Below, piece by piece: positions 9,503-20,459 of a stretch of DNA of 64,000 bases. Within the stretch, counting starts at the first letter, position 1, and every line of letters starts with the position of its first letter. Location: the NCBI GenBank assembly GCA_020747015.1, contig JAGTJM010000024.1, positions 473,987-537,986 on the forward strand, written 5' to 3'. The notes under the pieces are model-generated. The model ran no database searches, was not told where the DNA came from, and worked only from the letters and a program-made list of their open reading frames with translations. The translations under genes were made by a program, and so were the position numbers. This DNA comes from Pyrenochaeta sp. MPI-SDFR-AT-0127 (Eukaryota; Ascomycota; Dothideomycetes; Pleosporales; Cucurbitariaceae).

Positions 9503-11283
9503 ATGATGACTAGCATTTTGACCTTCCCTCATGGAAGTAGTAACCATAATGCAGTTCAGAACGAAACAAGTAGCTTCTCCACTTTGGGTAGGAATTGCGT
9601 GGCTGGAGAACTAATACAAACGTTAACGCCAAAATAGCACACAACACAAACTCAAATGCAGCATCATGGTACAGTGTTTTTTGGCCCGTAATAGCATGCA
9701 TTCTCAACGCTATGATGCAGAACGCGGGCAAAACCTGTAATGCGCCTCTCAGATTCAGCTTCGCCTTGCGATCTTCGCCCCTCATCTGCGTTGCTGATAC
9801 ATTTCTAACTCTGGCTGTGTTCGTATACATGCTACTTATTGGTTGTCCAATCAGGGTGGCCGCCAGGCACGTCTGGTATGATCGCTTTGACAGACGATCT
9901 GATGGCTCCTTGTTTGAAGCAGAGGAAGAAATACAAGATATCAAATGTGCAATTTCTGTGCAGAGCCAGATACGCGAACATGCAGAAGCCTCGTGTGGTC
10001 CCCGAGATCCGGAAAACGTTCCTGCGCAGATGGCCCTTGATCCTCTGTCCAACACGATAGCTTCATTCGACCCTCATCATCAGGAGCACCTTGGATATCA
10101 TCCAAACTCATCAGCTGGTCATGTTTCTTGCAATCACCAAGAACCATATAGATCGGATCGTCAAAGTAACTCCGATCCTCCAGTGAGAGTTGGTGTTTCG
10201 ATGCAAGCCAATTGCTCAACACAAGAGAGCTCTTCGGTTCAAATTGAGGCTACAGAGGGCAACAACCAAGGACCGAGAGTTGTAGTAACTACACACGGAG
10301 CTCCTCCTACTCCCGGCGATACAGAATCTCAAGTCATGTACCCTGGCTCGGCCATCGACCGTGCATGGCGGCGCAGCATGATGACTTTCATTCTCGGCGC
10401 CCTGCCACAAGCGATAAAAGTATTTGGAATGCGAGGAATTCCCATCACACAGACGATCATTGCCATACTTCTCACAGCTTTCATTGTACCAGAGTGGTTC
10501 CGCTGGATGGCAGGCACTGCTGGACAGATTGATCTTCAACCAATGCCAATCGTGCTACGTGCAAAGAAAAGAATTGCCAAAGCGCAAGACGTTGTCCTGT
10601 TTGTCACTTGCGCGGTGACCGTACTTCAAGGGTTGTTTATTGTAGCCTTCTTTTCCTCCGACTTGGTTCCGATATCTTGCGCAATTGCACTCGCTTCTGC
10701 GATTACGATCGTTGTTTTGAGGATCGGCCACGTATTTGCAAGGCTACAGCACTACAAGCGTCACTCAGATATAACCGAATATACCTCGAGTATTGCTGTC
10801 AAGCTTCAAAACATCTATCTGAAACTGCTCACTTCCGTTTCAAACGTCTTTGCTGTTCGGCTGGCCGACATCGGTGCGGGTGCATGGCTAGACTCGAAAT
10901 GTGTGGTACTGTTCACTTTCATCCTGAGTGCAATTTGTCTCTCGTTTGTAAAAACCGATTGGACATGGAAACTCTTCTCCGTAATACCTCGCGATCACAT
11001 TTGGGATGCTCCACACTCCATGTTCTATACAATCATTCAGATTGCGGCTTTGTCTTCTGTCCCTTTCATTCCCATCCCTGCTATCCTAATCCTTCATCTC
11101 ATTTATCGTCTCCTCTTCATTGGGTCGCTTTCAAAGTATCCTCGGGCACTGCTGGGACTGAACGGATGTATGCAAGGGTTTTGGTGTGGAGTTCTTGTGG
11201 TGCTCAATGTTTCTATTTTCTTATGGTATTACGGTCAATTATACAACTCTGCTAGTACATTTAGGCCTGGTTGGGCGGACTAG
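9503..11283 (+). CDS. polytopic membrane protein of unknown function
   Basis: Family not recognised. The long open frame starts with TTG only, so an ATG exon was sought: 9503-9587 joined to 9638-11283 across a 50-base intron (GTAGGA..AATAG, branch GTTAAC) restores the frame and gives 576 residues. The N terminus is short, polar and has an N-glycosylation sequon (NET). About nine hydrophobic segments follow: two before residue 100, then a long hydrophilic loop (about 105-255) rich in Ser, Gln and His, then seven in the C-terminal half starting with 'FILGALPQAIKVFGMRGIP'. This resembles orphan fungal integral membrane proteins rather than a known transporter class. Converges on the M3 peptidase gene. 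Confidence 0.75.
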
Positions 11284-11703
11284 CTCGGGTAGATGTAGCA
11301 TTACTTACAACACTAGGCGCAATACAACCATAAGAGCTGCTTCGCACAACAATTTTAGTGTAAGTAGAGGAGCGAGTAAATAGCTGAGTATAACAGTGGA
11401 GGTGATGAACAATCACAAAAGGTGCTCTTGTGGTATCGGCATCAATGTGCACCGAACAACGTAAAACGAGGCCGAGCATAGTAGACGCTCATAAGGAGTA
11501 TGTGTCTGGTAATGATTTATTTGAATTTGCCGAGTTCTATCTTTACTCTCTAGATAACCTTTATGCAGGCTTAAGCTTCCCCAAAGTCTTCATCATGCAC
11601 AGCCAGTCATCTACCTGTGCAGTCACATCTTCTACTCACCACTTCCTCTATCTTCATATAATATTCTACTCGCGATGAAGGCAAACATAGCAACTTGTGC
11701 ATC
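11284..11703. other. convergent intergenic region
   Basis: 420 bp between the stop codons of two converging genes; expected to hold two 3' untranslated regions. Nothing else seen. Confidence 0.5.
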
Positions 11704-14037
11704 TTATTTCGAAATACCTAGCTCCTTGTAAAACGCCTCTGTCTCAGGCTTCCTGCCCAGGAACTCCTCGAGAATATCCATTTCCTCTTTGCTTCCGCCA
11801 CGCTCAAGGACGGTGTGCCTATATCGTCGACCTTCTTTGCCATTCATAGGATCTGCCTTGAAGACAGTGTAGAACATGTCTGTGGAATAGACCTGGGAGG
11901 AGAGATAGCCGTAGTAACTGTCCCAAGTTAGCAAGTAATTCAACGGAGGTGAAACGATTGCAGAAGACATACCCAGCATCATAACCACCGATGAGATGAC
12001 CAAAAGTCGCCTGGCCATTTCCCCAATGCCAGTCACCCTTCTTCTCACCATCCAAGGCCTCCGGCCCATCAAGTTGGCTAATCTCTTGCCTGAGTGCATT
12101 GTACTTCTCTGTAATATCCAATTTCTCGAGATCCTCATGACTGGCCGGCTCATGCACCGTCATATCGAAGGTACCAAAGTGCAGTTGCCTCAGATTAAAC
12201 AGCGCATCATTGACATGCTTAGTGCTGATTAGATTAGCGATCAAGGAGCTGGGAATCTGCTCGGCGGGCTTCTTGTCTGCGCCTGATGATTCGAGGTAGG
12301 CAGCTTCATAATCAGAGGAGAGGTAGGAGTAATGGTGTGATAGGGCGCGGAGTTGCGAGGGCGTCCAACACCAATTTTCCAGCATCTGGGAGGGCGCTTC
12401 GACAAAGTCGCGGACAGTGTTTGTGCCGTGGAAGCGGGAGTATGTCGTCCTTGATACTAGATCGTGGATACCATGACCAAGCTCATGGAAGAGCGTCACG
12501 ACCTCATCGTGAGTCAGGAGCGATGGCTTCTTGGCAGTCGGCTTGGAGAAGTTGCAGACGAGGGCTGTAGCGGGGTATCGGCGCTTGCCGTTCTCATCGA
12601 TGTATCCGGGTTGCAAGTTAAAGTTGGCAGCATGTCCATATTTGCCATCTCGTGGGAAGAGATCTAGGTAGAGGTAGCCCACGAAGCCAGCACCTTCACC
12701 TTCATCGTCCCACACGCTGAAAATCTGAACATCCTCGTGCCATACGATGTCTGAGCCCTTGCCACCTTCTGCAAGAGCAGCCCTGTCCTCCTCTCCCACA
12801 ATCTCAACGAATACTAGGCCAAAAAGCTCCTCGAAGATCTTCAACATGCCCTGGATGGTCGTCTGGAGAGGAAAGTACTCGGAAATGACTTTGTGATCGA
12901 GCTGGTAGTCCTTCTCCAACATCAAACGATCATAGTACCTATGATCCCAGAGGTAGTACCGCTCTGCGAGAGGACCAGTCAAGCCACGCTCTTTTGTATC
13001 CTGCTTCTTCAACTCCATCAGCTTCTCGACCTCCTTCTTGCCGCCTGGCGCCAGGCGCTCTCGTAGATCGCCCAAGAAATCATTGACAGTCTTTGTTGTC
13101 TTCGCCATCTTATCCTCTATCCTAAACTGGGCGTGGCTGTTATAGCCAAGGATGCGCGCCGCCTCGTCTCGAAGTAGGACTGCCTCCCGGAACAATGCTA
13201 TGTTGTCGTTGCACTTATTTTCATTGTTGGTGAAGACCTTCTTCCGCGTCTCGGCATTCGTCGCGTACTTGAGAGTTGGGAAGAGATCAGGGTACTTGAA
13301 AGTAAGCCACAGCTTGCCCTCGTTTTCTCCCTCGCCCTTCTTCAGTATAGACAGAGTATCCTCAGGCACGCCGTCCAGCTCTTCTGGGGTGAACCACAAC
13401 CCGCCATTCTCCTCGTTCAGGTTCTTCTGGAAAGCAATGCTAATCTGACTCAGTCTTTGCTTGATCTCCTTGAATCTATCCCTCTTCGGCCCCGCAGGCA
13501 AGCTCAGGCCATTCCGAATGAACGACTTGTGGTCTTTCTCCAACAAGCGCTGCGATTCCGGATCCAGTTGGTCCTTCTTCTTCAACACTGCGTCTACGAG
13601 GTTGAAGACATCTTCACGCATGGAAGACTCGATACCGAAATCATCGAGCATCTGCTCGGCCTCGCTAGAAGCATCACGCAGCTCTTTATTTGTGGACACG
13701 GCGTTGTAGAAGCCGATGATGTGCGACTCGATGGCCATTTTGTTGTCATCGCGGGCAATTGGAAGGATGGCGTTTGCGAACGTCGCACTGTCGAGCTTTA
13801 CGTCGCGAACAATGGCATCCTGGACGCTTCGTGATCTGTCAATCTGGGCTGCGTCAGCTCAGCTTCCCTGCGCCCCTCTGACTGCGGGGGTTTTGCAACG
13901 GTCGCAATTGCACACCACCACCCCCGAAAGCACGGAATTGTACGTACCAGTCTCTTCGTGTCGTCAATCAAGCTCTGCTTCGTCGCAATAAACTTGGGGG
14001 GCAGCTGTGGCGGCGTCTTGTACTGCTTTGGAGCCAT
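11704..14037 (-). CDS. PRD1: M3-family metallo-oligopeptidase (saccharolysin / thimet type)
   Basis: Zinc oligopeptidase that degrades short peptides, usually in the cytosol or intermembrane space. It has 724 residues from exons 14037-13948, 13843-11973 and 11917-11704; both introns keep the frame. The zinc motif HELGH lies near residue 483 ('VVTLFHELGHGIHDL'), with the third ligand Glu in 'RDFVEAPSQMLENW', and the substrate-loop 'GGYDAGYYGYLSSQVYSTDMF' region is rebuilt only after splicing the last intron. Length matches yeast Prd1 (about 710). The start at ATG 14037 (MAPKQYKTPPQ) is the only ATG in frame; upstream the frame stays open for at least 65 codons without ATG and encodes a hydrophobic segment (see findings). 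Confidence 0.93.
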
Positions 14038-15042
14038 GGTCGAGTTGGTGAGCGGTCTGTATGACTGCGAGTGCGAGGGGTTCCGGAAGGGGCTGGGTTT
14101 GATGTACTGGAGGAATGTAGGAGCGCGCACGCCGAGTCGCAAGGAAGCCAGAATGGCGGAGAGCGAGATGAAGAGGGCGACGGCTGCGAGGAAGAGCTTG
14201 GTAAGGCGTGAGGTAGCCACGGTGGAGGTCAAGGCGGCTTCCTGGTCTATATCGACATGGAAAGTGGGGCGATTGGCGGTGTGCTACGTTAAACGGCACC
14301 TGTAGGTTCGAGCACGGTGATGCTGCAGAGAGTGAATGAATGAATGGTCAACGTGACACCTGACACCTATACGCCCTCTTCAGCTCGCTGATGGCCCGCA
14401 TTAACTGCATCCACTTGCCGCCGCAGTAGTCCCGGAAAGGTATGGTGGTATCGCCTAAACCCGGTCCCCGTCATGTCTGCGGCGTATCGTGCAACGTCAG
14501 CCGTTCGACTAACCATGTCTGTGGCATAGCGTACAGCTTCATTTTTCGGCTGCAATGGGTATGTAATTCACTGTCTATGGCATTGTATGCCTGGGCTGTC
14601 TACGGCGTGATCTCCCGTACTCCCGTCTAGAGGATGCAAATTCCGGTCAGACGAAACCCAACGCCTTCTCTGCTTATGTCTTGCTCTAAATGGGATAGCA
14701 GTGTCCTCTACACCGCTCGCTTCCTTCGCAAAGTGCCTCAGGAAGCTGAAAACTATTGCATGACTGGGTACTGTAGTCTGTTGCGTCATGTGAACACCCG
14801 GCCCACAAAAGTCATGGTCTGTCCTGCCTGGCGTTAGCACAGTGCCCAAGCATTCAGCCCTCAAGGGAGAAGGATCGAGGATGAAGAGACTCACCTTGGG
14901 TATTGCCAATCCGGCAGTGGCGCGGTAGGCCAGCTACCTTATGGACACACTTCCCAATTTTCCCAACCGTCTCCTGTAACGCCCAGGATGCCGTCTAAAC
15001 ATACACATTACAGTTACAAATATCATACCAAGACTCTTGTTC
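14038..15042. other. intergenic between M3 peptidase and SAT4-domain gene
   Basis: 1,005 bp. The part next to the peptidase (14038-14256) is open in the peptidase frame but lacks ATG. A GAATGAATGAATG short repeat lies at about 14332-14344. The rest shows only short unsupported ORFs. Confidence 0.45.
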
Positions 15043-16305
15043 TTACACCGTTACGTGAGGGTGTGTCGGCTCCAACAATGTGCTCCCTCTGCTGCCTGAA
15101 CTCAAACTTGCAGGGACAGTAATGAAAGGTCCCCAATTCGGGCTGATCTTACCATCATCTTTCTCGTCACCAAAGAAATTCCACGTATCGATCTCGAGAA
15201 TCTTAGTCTGAGTGAGGTCTAGCTCTCCCATAGGTTTTGGCGGGCTAATCTCGATCTTTCTCTGTGTCACACCGCGCTCTTCTTTCTCTCTACCGAGAAA
15301 CAGTAACCGAATAAAGGGAACGGAGGCGGAGATGATGCCACTGTTGGTTTCAACCTGTCCCCACAAGAGTAAGTCTGCACCGAATCGGGCACTGTTCCAT
15401 GGAGATGCAGCCCAGAGCATCATGACCCACATCCGCACCGAGGACGCAACGATCGCCATGATTCCAACCGAGAAAATGCCAATCAGCGCTAATCGTTTGC
15501 TCAAAGGCACACGGAGGCTCAGTAGGGTTGGAATAGGTAGTAGTAGTATGATAACGTCGCTCAATAAGTTGGCTGCTGCACAGAAGACCCACAGTTTGAC
15601 CGGATCGTAGCATTTAAGGTTTGGCTTTTTCGTGTCTGGATCCCTGTCGAATTGTGCAAAGTATCCGGCCGTATTCCACGCGTTCGAAGGCGTTTGGCAC
15701 TGAAATATCGCGGCGATGGTCGCAGCAAGCGTATAGAGGCTGATAAACGCAATCGTGGCATTGACGAGGCGCCGAAATGTACGGTGTGAGGCAATTGACC
15801 GGTAGAAGAAGAGAATACTGAGCTTGACGAAGCATAGTGCTAGGACGTAGCTTATTCGGTATACCCACCATGTTATGAGCGTGGTCTGAACTGTCCTCGC
15901 AATCTCTGGTCTTTTTTCCTAATCGGGAATTAGATATTATCATTGCGGATAGGAAGGAGCTGCGCACCGGTATTCGAAAGAAACTGGGCCGGAATTTACT
16001 GCTGCTTTGATCTTGGTAGTAGTTTACAACCAAATTTCCCCATGTGAGCATCTGAGTTTGGTCAGCACAGTGGCGGAAATTGTGGAAATGAGTTCAAAGC
16101 TTACTAAAGCAGTGAGCATGAGATGATCGCTTGCGCTTACCGATCCCATGAGGAAGTGCCGACAGTAATATCTATTCCCCAGCATCAGCATCATTGCTCA
16201 AATGTAAATACAGCAGGGAACATACCGCAGCCCTACAATGACTGTGGACAATGAAGTCAAAGTCGCCCCAACGATCACCACTACGTAGCCTGGTCGTAAA
16301 AACAT
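15043..16305 (-). CDS. SAT4/PTH11-like rhodopsin-domain integral membrane protein
   Basis: Seven-helix fungal membrane protein of the rhodopsin-domain (SAT4) family, 368 residues. Four exons: 16305-16226, 16171-16105, 16051-15968 and 15918-15043, with three introns of 49-54 bases that keep the frame. The family pattern is clear once spliced: 'YVVVIVGATLTSLSTVIVGLR' as TM1, 'SASDHLMLTAL' before TM2, 'YVLALCFVKLSILFFYR' as TM3, the extracellular 'FQCQTPSNAW..KCYDP' Cys pair, 'LLLPIPTLLSL', 'SVRMWVM' and the terminal helix 'ETNSGIISASVPFIRLLF'. The C-terminal tail is cytosolic and polar. Related proteins include Pth11-like receptors, but this one lacks an N-terminal CFEM domain. Ligand unknown. 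Confidence 0.88.
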
Positions 16306-18124
16306 CGTTCAATACACTGGCCAAACTGTTCCCACAGTTGCGAGTTGTGATCAGATTGTGTCAGAACTCGAGGCCGATAAACATAAAGTCAAAGATCGGT
16401 AGATCTGCCCGGAGACCAACAAGAAAGTAGCGAGCGAAATAACGAAAAGAGAAACGATGGAATCCAAATAAAGTGTGCCTGAGCACTCAGATATGGGGAA
16501 GTGTTCTTCCATTTAGGCTTCCCCGGATTATGTGCATACGAGACAAAAGTGTCCCATGGTTCGTGCCGTTTTCCTTGTACGTGCAGTCAAGCACCACCCA
16601 CTTAGGATGTGGCGATCATGCAAATGCGGCTCCTGCATGGCCCAACAGGTTCCGAAGCTGCTTGTTACCCGTCTCGTCACTAGCACTTGGGGAGGATGGT
16701 AACGCACAGGGGAAAGCTGGCATTAGAAACGCTGTATATCATCGCTTAATTGTATGATCGACTTGGTACCTGAATAGTATCCGCAGCGGCATGGAATATA
16801 GGTACAGGAACGGGCTGGTTTGCAGTTTCGACATATGTCGTACGGTCAGAGAATAGCCGCCTTACCCTAAACAGGTCGAGGAGGTAATGCATGCCAAGAT
16901 CGACACGGGTTGGTGAAATTGGATTGTGTGCGAACTGTTGCGTAACAATCTTTCCGTCCATCTAGAGGCTTGCATGAAGTGGTGAGGTCGGCGTCAAATT
17001 ACCCAGTGTTGCGAACCCACATTTAGCCGGGGTATGAGGATGTGTGGTAAGTGTCTGAGGTTCTGAGGCTGAAACCCTCGTCAAGCTGCTCAACAACCTC
17101 CGCCGTTGGCGATGTTGTATCGGCTCAAAAATGTCCATGTGGTGTGTTGCAATGATGTCGAGTCGTCAACGGGGTTGTTTTGTCGCGGAAGAATTGCATG
17201 AGTCGCGGGAGGAAAGGCAGAGGTGTGGGAACGAGTTTGGAATCACAGGTTTATGAGAACGGGAAAGGTGGGCCTATCGAAAGGAAAGAACCATTGCACG
17301 CCCTTCACCCTTGAACTATGATCTTCTGGTCCGCAACAAGTCCCGCGGAATCTTGATGCTAATGAACGTTTGGTGTACTACGATCTTTATTTGTGGACCT
17401 CATTGCGCAAGGCATGCTGGTACGCTATTTTTGTTATGCATATCTATGTTAGCACAACGTCACTCACATACAGCTTTCTCAAATGCGCACATTTGATAAA
17501 GAATTTAGGAATTACTTCCGCTACCTATTAGCAGGACGTATGCGCAGCCCAAATCAGCTCGCATTGCAGCCCATCTGCGCATCCAGATTCCAAACGCCAT
17601 GAGCGGCATCGCTCCGTTATCAATGCTGGGCGACCCATCGTTCGCCCAGGGTCATATGCTAGTAAGGAGATTCGTGACAAGTAAAGTATTAAATACAGGT
17701 CATGATCTGCCGTTTCCTGACCCTATGACCAGCAGCCATTTCTGAGAGTAAAGGACAAGAACCAAAGTATTGACCAGTAGTGAAAGAAGATACGCAAAAT
17801 GGGGGTCAAACACATGTGGAGAGAAGGTATGATCGCTGTAAGAAGAAGCGAGAAATGTAAACCATGCGTGAAAGCGATGAGCAAGCGATATGAGCGACAG
17901 TTCAGTCAAGGGTTGATCGACTTGTCGGGGTTTCGAAGACGAGCCAAAACAGTAGAGCCAGTTGTAGAAGGGATAGGTAAACCGAGAGCATGTATTGCCG
18001 ATCTTTCTTGAACTAGGAATGCTAGTGTTGCGTATGATCCAGCGTCCGCTGGCAAGCCAAGCACGCAACCTGAAAAGCGGTCGGCCATGGTGAGACGATC
18101 GAACTTCAAAAGAAAGGCACAATC
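16306..18124. other. long stretch without a supported gene
   Basis: About 1.8 kb. Several ORFs of 60-140 codons lie on both strands, none with coding character or family likeness. A minus-strand ATG ORF at 16746-16961 (71 codons, ending in a run of aromatic and Pro residues) is the best of them and could be a remnant exon. No repeat or RNA gene seen. Confidence 0.4.
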
Positions 18125-18475
18125 TCAGACCACATCAGCACTACAGGACTTCCGTTCTTCAGGAAGTGAAGTAGGAGCAGACGCCCGACGTTGGTGACGC
18201 AAATCAGGCACTGGACCAAAGAGCGACTGAGTAGCCTCGGCCACACGTTTCTGGTTGTCTGTAGCACCGACATCAATGGTATCGAAATATTCACTACTCT
18301 CTGCAGAAGAGTATGGACTGATGTCAGTGGAAGGATGTTGACTTGGCGTCGCAGTTGCTGTGGATGGGAGAGAGCTTAACATGGTCTCGGTTGAAGGTAG
18401 ACAACTTGAGTCCCTGGGCTCCACGCTCCATGTTTCTCCAGTGGCAAGGCCATCAAGCTGCCTTGCAAGGGACAT
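18125..18475 (-). CDS. doubtful small hypothetical protein
   Basis: 116 residues from ATG 18475, Ser/Thr/Pro-rich, with 'SPYSSAESSEYFDTID' and a terminal 'QRRASAPTSLPEERKS'. No domain seen. The frame is open further upstream to 18589 without an ATG, close behind the stop of the coiled-coil gene at 18645, so it could be a spliced gene with a missed first exon, part of that gene's 3' transcript, or chance. Included because its composition resembles disordered fungal proteins. Confidence 0.25.
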   Translation of the reverse strand: MSLARQLDGLATGETWSVEPRDSSCLPSTETMLSSLPSTATATPSQHPSTDISPYSSAESSEYFDTIDVGATDNQKRVAEATQSLFGPVPDLRHQRRASAPTSLPEERKSCSADVV

Positions 18476-18644
18476 GCGTCTCGTAAATACGTTCAGTCTG
18501 CTACTCAACAGTCCTCGCCTTAGTATAGCAGATGGACCCTCCGAACTCAATACTTGGGTCTGAGTGGCACATCGTAGCTGTCTACCCAAACTCGATCTAG
18601 GAAAAGACTGTCAGCTCCCGCCAGCTCAAGCACTTTCAAGACAG

Positions 18645-19703
18645 CTAATGGTACCGCGGAGGAGTTCCCTGCCCGTTAGGGGCGCCGTTGCCATGCGGCT
18701 GGAACTCCATTTCCCGCTTCATCATCTCGAGCGTCTGAGGAAAGTACGGCTCAACACCATATGTCTTTAGGTAGCTGGCAGTCTTCTCAATGCGCTTGAT
18801 CTCACGCTGGACATTCCAGTCCTCGCCTTCACCGAAGCGGCGTTGGACGACATCAACCATGGTTTCATCCAACCGTTTGTAGAAGTCGCGGCGCGCTGCA
18901 ATGTCGCTGGCATCAGCGCTGTCAATGCCCCCGTGTGAGTTGAGATTGCCGCCAAGCTTGAGAATGAGATCAAAAGCATAGCGAGGTCCAGAGGGAAGAA
19001 GCGTCAATCGCTGGATGTCTGGCAGGAATTTGAGCATGGCTGAAGCAAAGTGTGACGATGAGATGGAATCGTTGAGGTCGTCTTGTAGGCGATGCAGGTC
19101 GAAATTAACAATTGTAATCTTGCGATCAAGCTGTGCGTTGAGTGTGGGCGCTGCATCAGTTGTGGTGGTATCCATAATCTTAGCGATGGAGGTGGGGACA
19201 TCTAGATGGTGTTAGAAAGTAGAGCTTGAAAGATGAGCATGAGTGAAAGACATACCCGGTCGCAGTCCGCGCTTGTCAATCCAGTTGTGTACTTCGGCGC
19301 GCTGCTGCTCAAGCTGGTCAATCCACGCCTGCATGTCGGCAAGCTGGCTCTCGAGCTGCTCGATCTTCTCGGTGTACGGCCGAACAGCCTGATTGAAGGC
19401 TTGGGCAAGCAGATCGGGCATAGGCTCTGGCTTGCTGCTGGTCATGTTTGGCACTTGCTGGCTTCGAATGGGCATTGCGTTGTGGCCGGTGTTGGGCGCA
19501 CCCTGTGGATATGCTGTCTCCTGGGGCTGCTGCGGGCGCGGGTACATGTCAGCGTCTTCGGTGGGCGAGGTGGGCTGCTGCTGCTGTGTCTCCTTGCGGC
19601 TTGAATCCGGGCGCTTCTCTGCGTAGTCGTCGAAGGATTGCGAGCGGGGAGGTGCGTCGTGCTCAACGTAGCTGTTGGCGCGGGATCGGCGTTTAAAGAA
19701 CAT
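18645..19703 (-). CDS. coiled-coil hypothetical protein
   Basis: Not recognised by family. 334 residues from exons 19703-19256 and 19201-18645; the 54-base intron (GTATGT..CTAG) keeps the frame. The first 95 residues are disordered and rich in Gln, Pro and Ser. A heptad-like stretch follows ('YTEKIEQLESQLADMQAW', then 'LEQQRAEVHNWIDKRG'), and the C-terminal half is an alpha-helical domain with 'DLHRLQDDLND', 'FLPDIQRLTLLPSGPRYAFD' and 'YGVEPYFPQTLEMMKRE'. It ends in a Gly/Pro/Asn tail. The fold suggests a scaffold or adaptor, probably conserved among related fungi; no function can be given. Confidence 0.8.
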
Positions 19704-20459
19704 TATGGGAAAAGAAGCAGCGAGAGCGAGAGAAGGGAGGTGCGATTATATGCAGCGAGCAAAGCGAAGCGAAATTAGGCGCCACAGGAGCAGTGAGTGG
19801 TTGGGGGGCGATGGCCTGAGAGAGGATTCACTCGTGGGCAATATTCGGATGGCTGATAACCACGGTCGAGGGGGTTGGGAGATGGTCTGGCACAACAAGA
19901 ATTGAGCACCGGCAACCACGTTGCACCGGAGTCGCGCTGTCGCACAAGATGCTCCGTGTCCACGCGACAGAGGTAAACAATGCAACGTGTTTTGGAGGTG
20001 TAGACAAGTGATGCGAGTGGTGTTGGTGTGCAGCACGCACTGCTGCTCGAAGCCGCAGGACGCTGCGTGACGATAGTCCCAACTCTCGTTAGCCCCCCGC
20101 CCGAACCGAGCGGTGCCAGCCTCCCCTAGTCCACCCGCACTTCCGCCAAATGCCACTCGTTCGCTAGTCCGCTACCGCCCGTCCCCAAGCTGTGTCAGAA
20201 CCATGGATCGCGTGCGATCTAAACATGTTTGGACGGCAAACCTTGCACTCGGTAGTTAAGATGCTGTATTTCCTAGAAGTTATACATCTTCTTGGTAGCA
20301 GTGTACTAGCCTGCAAGCATCAAGACCAGCTAGTCCTGTACCACTCCTTTCTTTCACTCTTGGTGCATCGCGCCCTGCATTAGTTCTTGATAACGTCGAA
20401 TAGATTGTGAATATTATTCGTTGACAGATATCCTAGTTCGGTGGACTCTCAGTTCGTCC
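19704..20459. other. intergenic, nothing seen
   Basis: 756 bp holding the promoter of the coiled-coil gene and the 3' end of MCD4. Minus-strand ORFs here are Ser/Pro-rich and lack support. No repeat or RNA gene seen. Confidence 0.45.

Noticed and set aside
9510..10055. 181-codon minus-strand ORF
   Set aside because: Antisense to the first exons of the membrane protein, no family likeness.
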